From positions 1,922,001-1,986,000 of the forward strand of contig OZ219783.1 in the NCBI GenBank assembly GCA_964291305.2: 64,000 nt of DNA, read 5' to 3'. The translations under genes and the position numbers were made by a program. The DNA is from VXNF01 sp964291305. Its GTDB lineage: Bacteria > Actinomycetota > Acidimicrobiia > Acidimicrobiales > CATQHL01. Positions 25,715-34,845 of this stretch are shown piece by piece; within the stretch, counting starts at the first letter, position 1, and every line of letters begins with the position of its first letter. A model generated the notes under the pieces. It ran no database searches and was not told where the DNA came from. It saw only the letters and a list, made by a program, of their open reading frames with translations.

Positions 25715-26640
25715 GCACTCGTTCCAGCAGTAACCCTGGAGTCTGGCGCGGCGGACCTAGTCGATTCAGCTGCCTGCCCCAGACCGCGCCGACGTAACTC
25801 GGTGGCCACTTCCACGACACGCCGGGTGCCGCGCACGTCGTGTGCCCGGATAACCCCGCAGCCACCAAAGATGCCCAGCGCGTGAGCCGCGATGCTGGCG
25901 ATGCGCCGCTCGCCTACTTCGGCCCCGCAGAGCCAACCCAGAAACCCCTTATTTGAGGCTGAGAGCAGGATCGGGTACCCGAGGGCCGCCAGATGTTCAC
26001 TGTGGCGCAGCAACTCGCCAGATTGGGCCGGGGTCTTGCCTAGATCTAGTCCGGCGTCCAATAGCACTCGGCTTGGCGCCAGCCCGGCGAAGGCCGCCCA
26101 CGAGGCCCGCTCCGTCAGATAGCTCCTAACGTCACCGAGAAGGTCCTCATATGAGGGATCAGGGTCGGCATAGCGGGGCGCCAGTCGCACGTGGCATGCC
26201 ACTACGGCGGCTCCGGCAGCGGCGGCGACATGGAGGTAGTCGGGGTCGGCGAAGCCACTGATGTCGTTGCCCAGCACAGCACCGGCGCCGAAGGCCGCCT
26301 CGGCTACCGAAGCCCGCCAAGTGTCCACCGACAGAGGTAGCTCGAAGCGGGCCGCTAGGGCCTCAATAGCAGGCACGACACGATCCATCTCCTGGCCAGG
26401 GCTCACCTCGCTGCCTGGCCCCGCCTTCACGCCTCCCACATCCAGGATGTCTGCGCCTTCGGCCCATAGCTGCTCCGCCCTAGCTAGAAAGTCGCTAAAG
26501 CGCCAGTAAGCCCCGGCGTCGAAGAAGGAGTCGGGGGTGCGGTTGAGGATCCCCATCACCAGCGGACGCTCGGCGAGGTCGTAGTGGTTTCCGCCCAACT
26601 CCAACAGCACGCCCGCGACGCTACCTGCCGCCTGTGGCAC
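25711..26640 (-). CDS. Dihydropteroate synthase-like protein, FolP2 type
   Basis: TIM-barrel protein of 309 residues of the pterin-binding family. MGILNRTPDSFFDAG is the pterin-family start motif and VLGNDISGFADPD the second. The loop that reads GGESTRPG in true dihydropteroate synthases reads DVGGVKAGPG here, the form I associate with mycobacterial FolP2, which is reported to lack synthase activity. True folate function is therefore doubtful. It overlaps the 3' end of comEC by 20 bases and overlaps holA by 4, so it is co-translated with competence and replication genes. Confidence 0.8.
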   Translation of the reverse strand: MPQAAGSVAGVLLELGGNHYDLAERPLVMGILNRTPDSFFDAGAYWRFSDFLARAEQLWAEGADILDVGGVKAGPGSEVSPGQEMDRVVPAIEALAARFELPLSVDTWRASVAEAAFGAGAVLGNDISGFADPDYLHVAAAAGAAVVACHVRLAPRYADPDPSYEDLLGDVRSYLTERASWAAFAGLAPSRVLLDAGLDLGKTPAQSGELLRHSEHLAALGYPILLSASNKGFLGWLCGAEVGERRIASIAAHALGIFGGCGVIRAHDVRGTRRVVEVATELRRRGLGQAAESTRSAAPDSRVTAGTSA

Positions 26641-28504
26641 TGCTGAGATGAACCTGCAGCCGCGACCCCGAGTTCACTAGCCGCACGGTGAAGTCGCCGA
26701 CGGTGACCACGCTGCCCGCGGCGGGCACTTCCGCCGCGGCGATTCGGTTTCCGGCGGGAGCCCAAACCGTTGCCGGCCCGTAGCGCTGCTGCAAGACGGC
26801 AACAACAGCAGCCACAGAGGTGCCGCCGGAAGTAGCCACAATGAGATCCAAACGCTGGGGTCCTGCCATTCGGACATCCCCCAGCAGCCGTTCAGTCTGC
26901 TCGCCGGCGCCCAGCACCAGTACCGCGCTACGGGATGTCCACCAAAGCGTGGACTCCCAGCCCACAGCCAGCACCTGAGGTACCGAGGCGGTGCGGGATC
27001 GCTCGGCCAGCAGCGGCGCTGCGAGGGTGGCAGCTACCGCCAGCCAGGCCACCAGGACGATGCCACGCCGCCGTCTGGCGATCACCACAACTCCCAGGGC
27101 GACACCCAGCAGCGCCACGTGGCCCAACCGCAGTTGCCCCAGCCGCATTTGACTAAAGGCCGCCGCCACCCCCTCAATCCAGGCCAACAACCCCCGGGTG
27201 GGCAGGTGCAGCACGGTGGCAGTTGGCTCACCGGCCAGTCCAGCCAAGAAACCAGCTGTCAGTCCCCACATCATCACCCCGGCGGCCGCTGGTACAGCCA
27301 GCAGATTGGCCGGCAGGGCTGCCACGGGGAGGCCGCCAAAGATGGGTATCACTAGGGGTGCCACCGCCAGTTGCGCAGCCGTCGTAACCGCCAAGGCCTT
27401 CGCCAACGGTCGCGGTCCACCGATTCGCTCTGCCAGGCTCGACGCCCAGAACAAGATCCCCGCCGATGCGGCAACCGACAGCCGGAACGCCAGCGAGTGG
27501 ACCAGCAGTGGCTGCCAAAGCACGAGCACCACCACCGTCAACGCCAAGATGCGGCGCCCCGAAAGCTGACGCCCAGCCAACCAGACACTCACAGCAATCG
27601 CAGCCATGACCGTCGCTCGCAGCACCGAGGGCTCAAAGCGAGTAACGGTGGCGAACAGACCTAGCACCCCCAGGATCGCAGCCCACCGGCCCCAGAGCCC
27701 CAGCCGGACCACCAAAGGCTGTACCAATAAGAGCACGAAGGCCACGTTCTGACCAGAAACAGCCAGTAAGTGCGTTAGCCCAGCCCCGCGAAAGTCGTCA
27801 GCGGTCAAAGGCGAGCGATCCCGGTCGTCACCCAGCACGAGGCCGCTGAAGGTGGCTCGTTGGGGCGCGGGCAGCGACGCCACCCCCCTCGCCAGCACGG
27901 ACCGCAGCGAGTTAGCTACCCGATAGTGGATGGCCGCAGGATGCACTTCGCCAACTTCGCTGAGGGTTAGACGACCGACGGTTGCAGGTAGGCGTCTGTG
28001 TTTCGCGTCGCTCGCTGCCGGCATAACCCTGGCGGTCACCTCCACAACCTCACCGGCCTGCAGCTCCGACAGGCGAGCCCCTGCCCTTCCCCAAGCCCAC
28101 ACCTCCATGGGCCCTTGAGGGGTCTGAGCCAGTGTGCGCGTAGCCGGTCTGCGCTCGGTGGGATCGGCCAGCAAGACGATGCGGCCCTCCAGCGGACCGG
28201 CCCGGACGGAAGCGACATCGGCAGCTAGTTGCGCTTGGGTGGCCGCAGCCGAGAACGACGCCAGCAGCCCCAAAGCGACACAGAGCAACAACGGGTGACG
28301 CAACACCAGGGCACCTATCCCAGCGCCCAACGCCACCAAACGCGGACCTGGGGCTGCCACCAACGCACCGAGCACCACACAGCCGGCCAGGAAGTACGTC
28401 CAGCGATCGGACATGTACCGTCTAGTGCCCGCTGCAACCTCTGGGCGTTGTCTAGGCAAGAACCCGCCGTCGGAATCCTGGTCGGAGCGGGCCGACCACT
28501 TCAC
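26621..28504 (-). CDS. comEC: ComEC/Rec2 family DNA-uptake channel protein
   Basis: Polytopic membrane protein of 627 residues. The competence domain is clear (FSGLVLGDDRDRSPLTADDF, then GLTHLLAVSGQNVAFVLLLV) with about ten membrane segments. The C-terminal domain (about 500-627) is shortened relative to the metallo-beta-lactamase domain of ComEC and shows no HxHxDH, so the proposed nuclease function is probably absent. The start is GTG 28504, which overlaps the comEA stop (GTGA). An ATG at 28414 is an alternative start that would drop 30 hydrophilic residues. It is the second gene of the comEA-comEC-folP-like-holA operon. Confidence 0.93.
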   Translation of the reverse strand: MKWSARSDQDSDGGFLPRQRPEVAAGTRRYMSDRWTYFLAGCVVLGALVAAPGPRLVALGAGIGALVLRHPLLLCVALGLLASFSAAATQAQLAADVASVRAGPLEGRIVLLADPTERRPATRTLAQTPQGPMEVWAWGRAGARLSELQAGEVVEVTARVMPAASDAKHRRLPATVGRLTLSEVGEVHPAAIHYRVANSLRSVLARGVASLPAPQRATFSGLVLGDDRDRSPLTADDFRGAGLTHLLAVSGQNVAFVLLLVQPLVVRLGLWGRWAAILGVLGLFATVTRFEPSVLRATVMAAIAVSVWLAGRQLSGRRILALTVVVLVLWQPLLVHSLAFRLSVAASAGILFWASSLAERIGGPRPLAKALAVTTAAQLAVAPLVIPIFGGLPVAALPANLLAVPAAAGVMMWGLTAGFLAGLAGEPTATVLHLPTRGLLAWIEGVAAAFSQMRLGQLRLGHVALLGVALGVVVIARRRRGIVLVAWLAVAATLAAPLLAERSRTASVPQVLAVGWESTLWWTSRSAVLVLGAGEQTERLLGDVRMAGPQRLDLIVATSGGTSVAAVVAVLQQRYGPATVWAPAGNRIAAAEVPAAGSVVTVGDFTVRLVNSGSRLQVHLSSATGGR

Positions 28505-29208
28505 GGTTTTACCGTGACGAGATCCTGGATTCGGCTGAGCTTTACCGGACCGATCCCGCTCACTGCCAGCAGCGACTCGACCGACTGAAACCGCCCCACC
28601 CGCTCCCGGTAGCTCACGATCGCCGCGGCGGTCACCGGGCCGATACCCGGAAGCGTCTCAAGTTCGACGGCGCTGGCCGAATTCAAGTCGAGCCGCGCAG
28701 TCGTCTTCTCTCCGTCGGGCGAGGTGGCTAACTGAGTCGGCGGGACCTCCATGATGTTTAGCTCGGTCGGCGGCTCCTCTCCAGCGCGCGGGAAGTAGAC
28801 ACGCGCCCCGTCTATTAGCAGTGCCGCCAGGTTGATGCCGGCTAAGTCGGCAGCGTCATCTGGACCGCCAGCGGCTTCTAGTAGATCAGCCACCCGAGCC
28901 GAACCGTCAAGCTGATAGACACCCGGATGCGCCACCGCGCCGGCGGCGTGCACCACAATTTCAGCCTCTGAGGTCTCTTGAACCTCCAGAGCTTCCGTTG
29001 CCGGCGCCACTGGAGCGGCCCGCGGGAGCACGATGGTGGCAGGGCGCTCCTCGGACCGCAATGCCAGGCAACCTCCGATCCCCACTGCGACTACCGCAGC
29101 CACCCCGGCAACCACCCGCCAGGGAAACGACTCCAACCGCTGACGAATCTGCTCCCACCCGTCATTCATCCTGTAATTCATTTCGTCTATCACAGATACA
29201 TCTATCAT
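28501..29208 (-). CDS. comEA: ComEA-type DNA-binding competence protein
   Basis: Membrane-anchored DNA receptor for uptake. From ATG 29208 it is 235 residues. ATGs at 29181 and 29169 are alternatives and are more likely, because the first nine codons lie in a tandem repeat. One membrane segment (VVAGVAAVVAVGIGGCLAL) is followed by an SLBB domain (VVHAAGAVAHPGVYQLDG, then RVADLLEAAGG) and a C-terminal helix-hairpin-helix pair (LDLNSASAVELETLPGIGPV, then GRFQSVESLLAVSGIG). Its stop overlaps the comEC start. Regulation may involve the repeat at 29186-29215. Confidence 0.94.
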   Translation of the reverse strand: MIDVSVIDEMNYRMNDGWEQIRQRLESFPWRVVAGVAAVVAVGIGGCLALRSEERPATIVLPRAAPVAPATEALEVQETSEAEIVVHAAGAVAHPGVYQLDGSARVADLLEAAGGPDDAADLAGINLAALLIDGARVYFPRAGEEPPTELNIMEVPPTQLATSPDGEKTTARLDLNSASAVELETLPGIGPVTAAAIVSYRERVGRFQSVESLLAVSGIGPVKLSRIQDLVTVKP

Positions 29209-29215
29209 AGATATA
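29186..29215 (-). repeat. 15-bp tandem repeat at the comEA 5' end
   Basis: Two adjacent copies on the plus strand, TCTATCACAGATACA (29186-29200) and TCTATCATAGATATA (29201-29215), differ at two positions, and each has partial dyad symmetry (TCTAT/ATAGA). They lie at the edge of an AT-rich gap (29209-29290) between comEA and the divergent phosphotransferase gene, so an operator or promoter role is possible. The 168-base gap holds no gene. Confidence 0.55.
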
Positions 29216-29376
29216 TTTACAACTTTATTAGTATATTTCAGGTTATTTATTACTATAAAATGCTATAATCTATTATGAATAGTGTGCCTCCTGGGCGGCG
29301 GCAGCGTGGCGGCTCACCTAGCAACACGGTGTCGCCCGCTCGCCGTATCGGCTGGCGGTAACGTGGCGGCTATCCC

Positions 29377-30432
29377 ATGAGTTCCGCCGCCGGCCCCGCC
29401 CTAGTACCCGAAGGCATCCACGCCGCGTCTGTGACGGCCTGGCTGCAAGCCCACATTCCCGAGATCAGCCCACCGCTGAAGTTCTCACTGATCGAGGCCG
29501 GGCACTCCAACATGACCTTCGTAGTCAGCGACGCCACCGCCCAGCGCTGGGTACTGCGCCGTCCCCCGCTGCACAACGTTCTAGCCACCGCCCACGACAT
29601 GGAGCGTGAGCACAGGGCAATAGCCGCGTTGCATCCAACCGGCTTTCCCGTCCCGCGACCGCTGGGGTTGTGCCGTGACACCGCGGTCAACGGCGCCCCC
29701 TTCTACGTTATGGATTACGTAGCAGGGGAGGTGATCCGAGACGCCGACTCGGCCCGCGGCCTGGAAATCCCGACCCGCCGAGCACTCAGCTATTCGCTAA
29801 TAGACATCTTAGCCCAGCTGCACCGCGTGGACATCGCAGCAGTGGGTTTGGCTGACCTGGGTCGCCGCGAGGGCTACATGGCGCGGCAACTAAGGCGCTG
29901 GCTCCGCCAGGCCAGCGAAACCGGTTTAGCCGCTCGCCCCGAGATCTGCGCCGTGCACGACCACTTAGCGGCGCGAATTCCCGAACAAGCAACGACTGGG
30001 ATTGTGCACGGCGACTTTCGGCTAGACAACTGCATCACTAGCGCCGACGGGCAGGTGCGGGCCGTGCTGGACTGGGAGTTGTGCACCCTGGGCGACACCT
30101 TGGCCGACCTGGCGATGCTGCTGACCTACTGGAGCGAACCCGGCGAAGCTCACCAAGCCCTAGCCAACCCCCCGACCGCGCTAGAAGGTTTCTGCTCCCG
30201 CCACGAACTGTTAGAGGCCTACGCTGAGGCCTCGGGCAGATCGCTCACCCAGATTGACTTCTATCTGGCTTGGGGGGCCTGGCGCTTGGCCTGCATCTTG
30301 CTGGGCGTGCAAGCACGTTACCTAGCCGGTGCCATGGGCCACAAGGCCCCGCTTGAGGGAATCGAGAGCTTCGCGGGACGTATCGACGGGCTCTTGGCCC
30401 GGGCCGCCCACCACGCGGCCCAGGTGCCCTGA
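29377..30432 (+). CDS. APH-family phosphotransferase (ACAD10-like kinase)
   Basis: Small-molecule kinase-like protein of 351 residues. The N-lobe has IEAGHSNMTFVV and RWVLRRPPL (the Lys replaced by Arg-rich strand). The catalytic loop is IVHGDFRLDNCI with the catalytic Asp, and the metal-binding region is VLDWELCTLGDTLADLAMLL. This combination matches the phosphotransferases often paired with acyl-CoA dehydrogenases (ACAD10/11 type) rather than drug-resistance enzymes. The next gene, an F420-type oxidoreductase, starts 45 bases later on the same strand, so the two probably form an operon. Substrate unknown. Confidence 0.88.
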   Translation: MSSAAGPALVPEGIHAASVTAWLQAHIPEISPPLKFSLIEAGHSNMTFVVSDATAQRWVLRRPPLHNVLATAHDMEREHRAIAALHPTGFPVPRPLGLCRDTAVNGAPFYVMDYVAGEVIRDADSARGLEIPTRRALSYSLIDILAQLHRVDIAAVGLADLGRREGYMARQLRRWLRQASETGLAARPEICAVHDHLAARIPEQATTGIVHGDFRLDNCITSADGQVRAVLDWELCTLGDTLADLAMLLTYWSEPGEAHQALANPPTALEGFCSRHELLEAYAEASGRSLTQIDFYLAWGAWRLACILLGVQARYLAGAMGHKAPLEGIESFAGRIDGLLARAAHHAAQVP

Positions 30433-30476
30433 GCCAGCCAACCCCGCTAGCGCACCGCGCCCGAAGGGAGTCAGCC

Positions 30477-31529
30477 ATGCGTTTGGATGGTGTTCTCGGC
30501 TCAGATCCAACTCAAGCAGAGAATCAGGCCCAGCGCCTGGAAGCCGCGGGCTACGACGGCTGCTGGGCGAGTGAAACCAATCACGATCCGTTCATTCCGC
30601 TGGCGCTGGCTGCCGCACGTACTGACCGGGTGAAGTTGGGGACCAATATCGCCGTGGCGTTCGCCCGCAGCCCCATGACCCTGGCTCACTTGGGCTGGGA
30701 CCTGCAACTGCTGTCGCAGGGGCGGTTCATCTTGGGGCTGGGATCGCAGATCAAGGCTCACATCACTCGCCGCTTCAGCATGGCTTGGTCACGTCCAGCG
30801 GCTCGAATGGAGGAGTACATCAGGGCCCTCGGGGCTATCTGGGATGCCTGGGAGAACGGCGAGCGGCTGAACTTCCGGGGCGACTTCTACCAGCACACCC
30901 TCACGAACCCCATGTTTGTCCCACCGCCTCAGGCACACGGCCGCCCCAAGATCTACCTAGCCGCGGTAGGACCGCTCATGACCAGGACCGCGGGTCGGGT
31001 AGCCGACGGGCTGCTGTGTCACGGCTTCACCACCGCCGACTATCTACGGGAAGTAACGCTGCCGGCGCTGCGCTGCGGACAGGCCGACGCTGGCCGGAGC
31101 CGGGATGCAGTCGCGGTGTCGTTACTGGCGATGACCGCGGCTGCCGAGACCCCCGAAGCCCTAGAAGCACAGTGCGCGGCGATCCGGAGACAGATCGCCT
31201 TCTACGGATCCACGCCCGCCTATCGGGGGGTGCTAGAGCATCACGGCTGGGGAGACGCCCAGCCCGAACTGCACGCGCTCTCGATGCAGGGTCGCTGGGA
31301 CGATATGGCCAGCGTTATCGACGACGAGATGCTGCACACCATCGCCGCCGTTGGAACCCCTGCCGAGGCCGCCAGCATCCTCACAGACCGCTACAGAGAC
31401 ATGGTGGACCGCCTAACGCTGGCGGTGACGCCGCCCGGCGAATCCAGCCAGGTCGGCTCCGCAGAAGCCGGTGCCCTACTGGCGGAGTTGCGTAACGCGT
31501 TGAGCGATACTCGGGCTCCGAGCCGCTAG
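30477..31529 (+). CDS. LLM-class F420-dependent oxidoreductase
   Basis: Luciferase-like TIM-barrel protein of 350 residues, of the kind that uses coenzyme F420 in Actinomycetota. Visible features are the start MRLDGVLGSDPTQAENQAQR, GYDGCWASETNHDPF, LGTNIAVAFARSPM, GRFILGLGSQIKAHITRRF and RPKIYLAAVGPLMTRTAGRV. I recognise it as similar to the TIGR03617 subfamily, whose reaction is not known. It follows the phosphotransferase and converges on leuS, with the two stops overlapping by 4 bases. Confidence 0.9.
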   Translation: MRLDGVLGSDPTQAENQAQRLEAAGYDGCWASETNHDPFIPLALAAARTDRVKLGTNIAVAFARSPMTLAHLGWDLQLLSQGRFILGLGSQIKAHITRRFSMAWSRPAARMEEYIRALGAIWDAWENGERLNFRGDFYQHTLTNPMFVPPPQAHGRPKIYLAAVGPLMTRTAGRVADGLLCHGFTTADYLREVTLPALRCGQADAGRSRDAVAVSLLAMTAAAETPEALEAQCAAIRRQIAFYGSTPAYRGVLEHHGWGDAQPELHALSMQGRWDDMASVIDDEMLHTIAAVGTPAEAASILTDRYRDMVDRLTLAVTPPGESSQVGSAEAGALLAELRNALSDTRAPSR

Positions 31530-34000
31530 AGGACCAGGTTGACCAGCGTAGGAGGCCGAGCGACAACCCGCCGCGGGGTGCCCCCGTCCAGGTGGCGTCG
31601 CACCCGCTCGGAGGCCAGAGCCTGCTGCACGGCTTGGGACTCGCTAATAGTGGCGTCCACATCTAGCCGGTCACGCACTCTGCCGTTCACCTGAACTACC
31701 AGCGTTACCCGCTCCTCATGCAGTTTCGCCTCGTCCACGCTGGGCCAACTCTCGGCGTGAATGTGCCGGCCGTAGCGCCGCTGCCACAACTCAGCGGTGA
31801 TGTGGGGGACCATCGGTGCCATCACCAACAGCAGCCGGTCCAATAGTTCGCCTAGCAGCGTCCGGTGCGGACCCTCGGACGCCTGCACGTAGCGGTACAA
31901 CTCGTTGGTGAACTCCATGCAGGCTGCCACCGCAGTGTTGTATGACCAACGCTCGAAATCCCGGGTAACCCGATCTACCAGGCGGTGAGACGCCCGCTCC
32001 ATCTGGCTGTCAGCGGCAGTCAGATCTCCAGAGCGCATCGCCTCAGCAACAAGCACCTCGCCATTGGCCAGCCGCCAGACCCGCCTGAGGAACTTGGCGC
32101 ATCCGTCGATACCGAAGTCCTCCCAGTCCACATCGTCTTGCGGTGGCTTCACCTGTAGGTGAGCCAGGCGCAAGGCGTCGGCGCCCTGGTGATCCAGAAT
32201 CTGCTCCGGTGCCACAAGGTTGCCCCTGCTCTTGGACATTTTGGCACCGCCGAGGCGGATCATGCCCTGGGTAAACAGCCGAGCGAAGGGCTCGCTCAGG
32301 GCCGCCGGAGCCACGCCGATGTCGACAAGGGCCTTGGTGACGAACCTGGCGTACATGAGATGCAAGATGGCGTGCTCGATGCCGCCGATGTACTGATCCA
32401 CCGGTAGCCAGCGGGCCACAGCTTCTTGGGAAAACGGTGCCTCGCCGTTGGTGGGATCGGCGAAACGCAAGTAGTACCAGGACGAGTCCACGAAGGTGTC
32501 CATGGTGTCGGTCTCACGTTGGGCTGGACCGCCACAGTCGGGGCAGGTCGTAGCCAAGAACTTTTCGTGGGCGTTGAGCGGCGACTGCCCGGTGGGCAGG
32601 AAATCCACATCGTCGGGCAACAAGACCGGAAGTTCAGACTCGGGGACCGGTCGGTATCCGCAAGAGCCGCAACTGACCATAGGAATAGGACATCCCCAGA
32701 AGCGCTGGCGCGACACCAGCCAATCACGCAGCCGATAGTTAACCTTCCGCCGCCCCATGCCCGAGGACTCCAGCCAGTCGGCGGCCCGCTCAATGGCGTC
32801 AGACACTGAAAGCCCATCTAGCCAGTCACTGTTGATCGAGGGTCCCTCGCCGCTGTAGGCCTCGCCGTCAAAGCGCTCCGGCGGCTGCACAGTCCGAATG
32901 ATGGGCAGGCCGTGGGCCGCGGCGAAGTCCCAGTCGCGCTGATCCTCGCCGGGCACGCCCATGATGGCCCCGGTGCCGTAGGTCATGAGCACGTAGTCGG
33001 CCAGATACAGCGGGACCGGCTGGCCGCTGAAGGGGTTGATCACAGAAGTGCCACACGCCACCCCCCGCTTGTCGAGCCGGCCCTCGGTGGAGAGTCGCTG
33101 TATCTCGGTTTGGTCCGCCACTGCGCGACGGAACTCCTCCACCACTGCCCGCTGCGACGGAGCGGTCAACTCCTCTACCCGAGGATGCTCGGGGGAAAGC
33201 ACTGCGTAGGTGATCCCGAAACCGGTGTCGGGGCGAGTGGTAAAGACCTCCAGAGGCGGAACGTCGCGGCGGGGCCGACCGTCGCTGTCGGCGATGGGGA
33301 GCCCCAGCTCGGCGCCTTCCGAGCGCCCGATCCAGTTGCGCTGCATGTTCTTAACCCGCTCGGGCCAGTCGATTTGGGCTGCATCGTCCAGCAGGCGCTG
33401 GGCGTAGGCGGTTATGCGGAAAAACCACTGGGCTAGCTCTCGCTGTTCGACCAGGTCGCCACACCTCTCACACGTCCCATCAGGAAGAACCTGCTCATTG
33501 GCCAGCACGGTGCGACAACTAGGACACCAGTTGACTGGCGCCAGATCCCGGTACGCCAGCCCAGCTTGGTAGAACTGCAGGAAGATCCACTGTGTCCAGC
33601 GCATGTATTCGGGGTCGTGGCTGCGGATTACCCGCCGCAGGTCGTAAACAGCCCCGATGCGCTCCAAGGAGGAGGACAACTCGGCGATGCGATCCTCGGT
33701 AAAGCTGCGGGGATGCTCGCCAGTGCGGATGGCGGCGTTCTCCGCTGGCAACCCAAAGCTGTCAAAACCAATCGGCGACAGCACCCCATCCCCGCGCATC
33801 GTGCGATATCGCACTAGGAGATCCCCGAACGTGTAGTTCCGGACGTGACCCATGTGAGCGGGTCCGCTGGGGTAGGGATACATCGAAAGGACGTAGTAGG
33901 GCGGGCGTGGATCGTCGTTTTCGATCTCGTAGGTGCCGTCGTGGCGCCAGCGCTGCTGCCAGCGCCGTTCAATCGCCACGGCGTCATAGCCGTCCTGCAC
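31526..34000 (-). CDS. leuS: Leucyl-tRNA synthetase
   Basis: Class I synthetase of 824 residues that charges tRNA-Leu. The HIGH motif appears as HMGH in SGPAHMGHVRNYTFGD, and KMSKS is intact in GGAKMSKSRGNLV. The inserted CP1 editing domain is present (VFTTRPDTGFGITYAVL, YGTGAIMGVPGEDQRDWDFA), with the conserved Asp for hydrolysis. Zinc-type Cys pairs occur in NWCPSCRTVL with CERCG and in CPDCGGP. The C-terminal anticodon-binding region ends VNGRVRDRLDV, the leucyl-specific tail. The start ATG 34000 is preferred, since homologues begin just before YDAVAIERRWQQRW. Confidence 0.97.
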   Translation of the reverse strand: MQDGYDAVAIERRWQQRWRHDGTYEIENDDPRPPYYVLSMYPYPSGPAHMGHVRNYTFGDLLVRYRTMRGDGVLSPIGFDSFGLPAENAAIRTGEHPRSFTEDRIAELSSSLERIGAVYDLRRVIRSHDPEYMRWTQWIFLQFYQAGLAYRDLAPVNWCPSCRTVLANEQVLPDGTCERCGDLVEQRELAQWFFRITAYAQRLLDDAAQIDWPERVKNMQRNWIGRSEGAELGLPIADSDGRPRRDVPPLEVFTTRPDTGFGITYAVLSPEHPRVEELTAPSQRAVVEEFRRAVADQTEIQRLSTEGRLDKRGVACGTSVINPFSGQPVPLYLADYVLMTYGTGAIMGVPGEDQRDWDFAAAHGLPIIRTVQPPERFDGEAYSGEGPSINSDWLDGLSVSDAIERAADWLESSGMGRRKVNYRLRDWLVSRQRFWGCPIPMVSCGSCGYRPVPESELPVLLPDDVDFLPTGQSPLNAHEKFLATTCPDCGGPAQRETDTMDTFVDSSWYYLRFADPTNGEAPFSQEAVARWLPVDQYIGGIEHAILHLMYARFVTKALVDIGVAPAALSEPFARLFTQGMIRLGGAKMSKSRGNLVAPEQILDHQGADALRLAHLQVKPPQDDVDWEDFGIDGCAKFLRRVWRLANGEVLVAEAMRSGDLTAADSQMERASHRLVDRVTRDFERWSYNTAVAACMEFTNELYRYVQASEGPHRTLLGELLDRLLLVMAPMVPHITAELWQRRYGRHIHAESWPSVDEAKLHEERVTLVVQVNGRVRDRLDVDATISESQAVQQALASERVRRHLDGGTPRRVVARPPTLVNLVL

Positions 34001-34098
34001 GCTTCGATGCTAGATGGCCCAATCACGCTTCCGGCCTCTTAGGAGTTACTCTCTCGGGCGCAAGCAGACGGCAAGCTGCTTGGTAGCCTGCTCTCGCC

Positions 34099-34175
34099 GG
34101 GGCTATAGCTCAGTTGGCTAGAGCGCTGCCATGGCATGGCAGAGGTCACGGGTTCGAGTCCCGTTAGCTCCACCA
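34099..34175 (+). tRNA. tRNA-Ala (anticodon GGC), CCA encoded
   Basis: The acceptor stem GGGGCTA (34099-34105) pairs with TAGCTCC (34165-34171), with one G-T pair. The anticodon stem CTGCC/GGCAG encloses loop ATGGCAT, giving anticodon GGC for alanine codon GCC. The T-arm is CGGGTTCGAGTCCCG. The discriminator base A is followed by an encoded CCA (34173-34175). Confidence 0.96.
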
Positions 34176-34308
34176 GGTGGAACTGGTCGGCGATCGCTAT
34201 GAAAACTGGGAAACTATTTTGCTAACGCTGTCAACGCGAGCACGACTTCAAGCGTCTGTGTGTGTGCAGGTTTATTAGGACCTGATCTTAAGTCATGAGC
34301 CAGCGGCC

Positions 34309-34845
34309 ATGAGCGCCCGACAGGTGCGAGGCGGCCTAAGAGGAAGCGAGACCCACGATGACTTGTTGGTCCGGCTGTTCGCCGACCACTACAGAGATCT
34401 CGTGCGTCTCGCTTCGCTGCTGCTAGACGATGTGGGAAGTTGCGAGGAAGTAGTGCAAGACGCCTTTGTAAAGCTGCACACCCTCACGAACCGCCCAGAG
34501 CCCGGCAAGGAACCGGCCTACCTGCGCAGCATGGTTATGAACGGTGCCCGCTCACGCATGCGCAGACGCTTGGTGCGCCAGCGCATCCTGCCCGAGCCGC
34601 AAACACCCACCGATAGCGCAGAGCTGGGCGCGCTCGACCGGCTGCAAAGTGAAGCCCTCATCGACACCGTCCGCAGTCTGCCGCGCCGGCAGTCAGAAGT
34701 GCTCACGTTGCGCTATTACCTGGATCTGAGCGAATCGGAAATCGCCGAGACGCTGGGCATCTCCCCGGGATCGGTCAAGACTCATGCCAGTCGTGGTCTG
34801 GCCGCGCTGGAGCGCAAGCTGACGGCGGGGGGGAGCACTTCGTGA
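34309..34845 (+). CDS. ECF-type RNA polymerase sigma factor
   Basis: Group 4 sigma factor of 178 residues. Region 2 is LFADHYRDLVRLASLLLDDV followed by CEEVVQDAFVKLH. Region 4 is SLPRRQSEVLTLRYYLDLSE followed by IAETLGISPGSVKTHASRG. The spelling resembles the SigE/SigM-like group of actinobacteria. Its stop overlaps the start of the next gene by 4 bases (ATGA), which encodes a membrane protein with an anti-sigma-like position. A five-codon ORF, ATG at 34295 ending in a TGA that overlaps this ATG, could couple translation. The gap 34176-34308 otherwise shows no gene. Confidence 0.92.
   Translation: MSARQVRGGLRGSETHDDLLVRLFADHYRDLVRLASLLLDDVGSCEEVVQDAFVKLHTLTNRPEPGKEPAYLRSMVMNGARSRMRRRLVRQRILPEPQTPTDSAELGALDRLQSEALIDTVRSLPRRQSEVLTLRYYLDLSESEIAETLGISPGSVKTHASRGLAALERKLTAGGSTS

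Noticed and set aside
34176..34308. ECF-type promoter (GGGAAAC, spacer, then TGTC) in front of the sigma gene
   Set aside because: The match is partial and many such pairs occur by chance. No reliable assignment is possible without transcript data.
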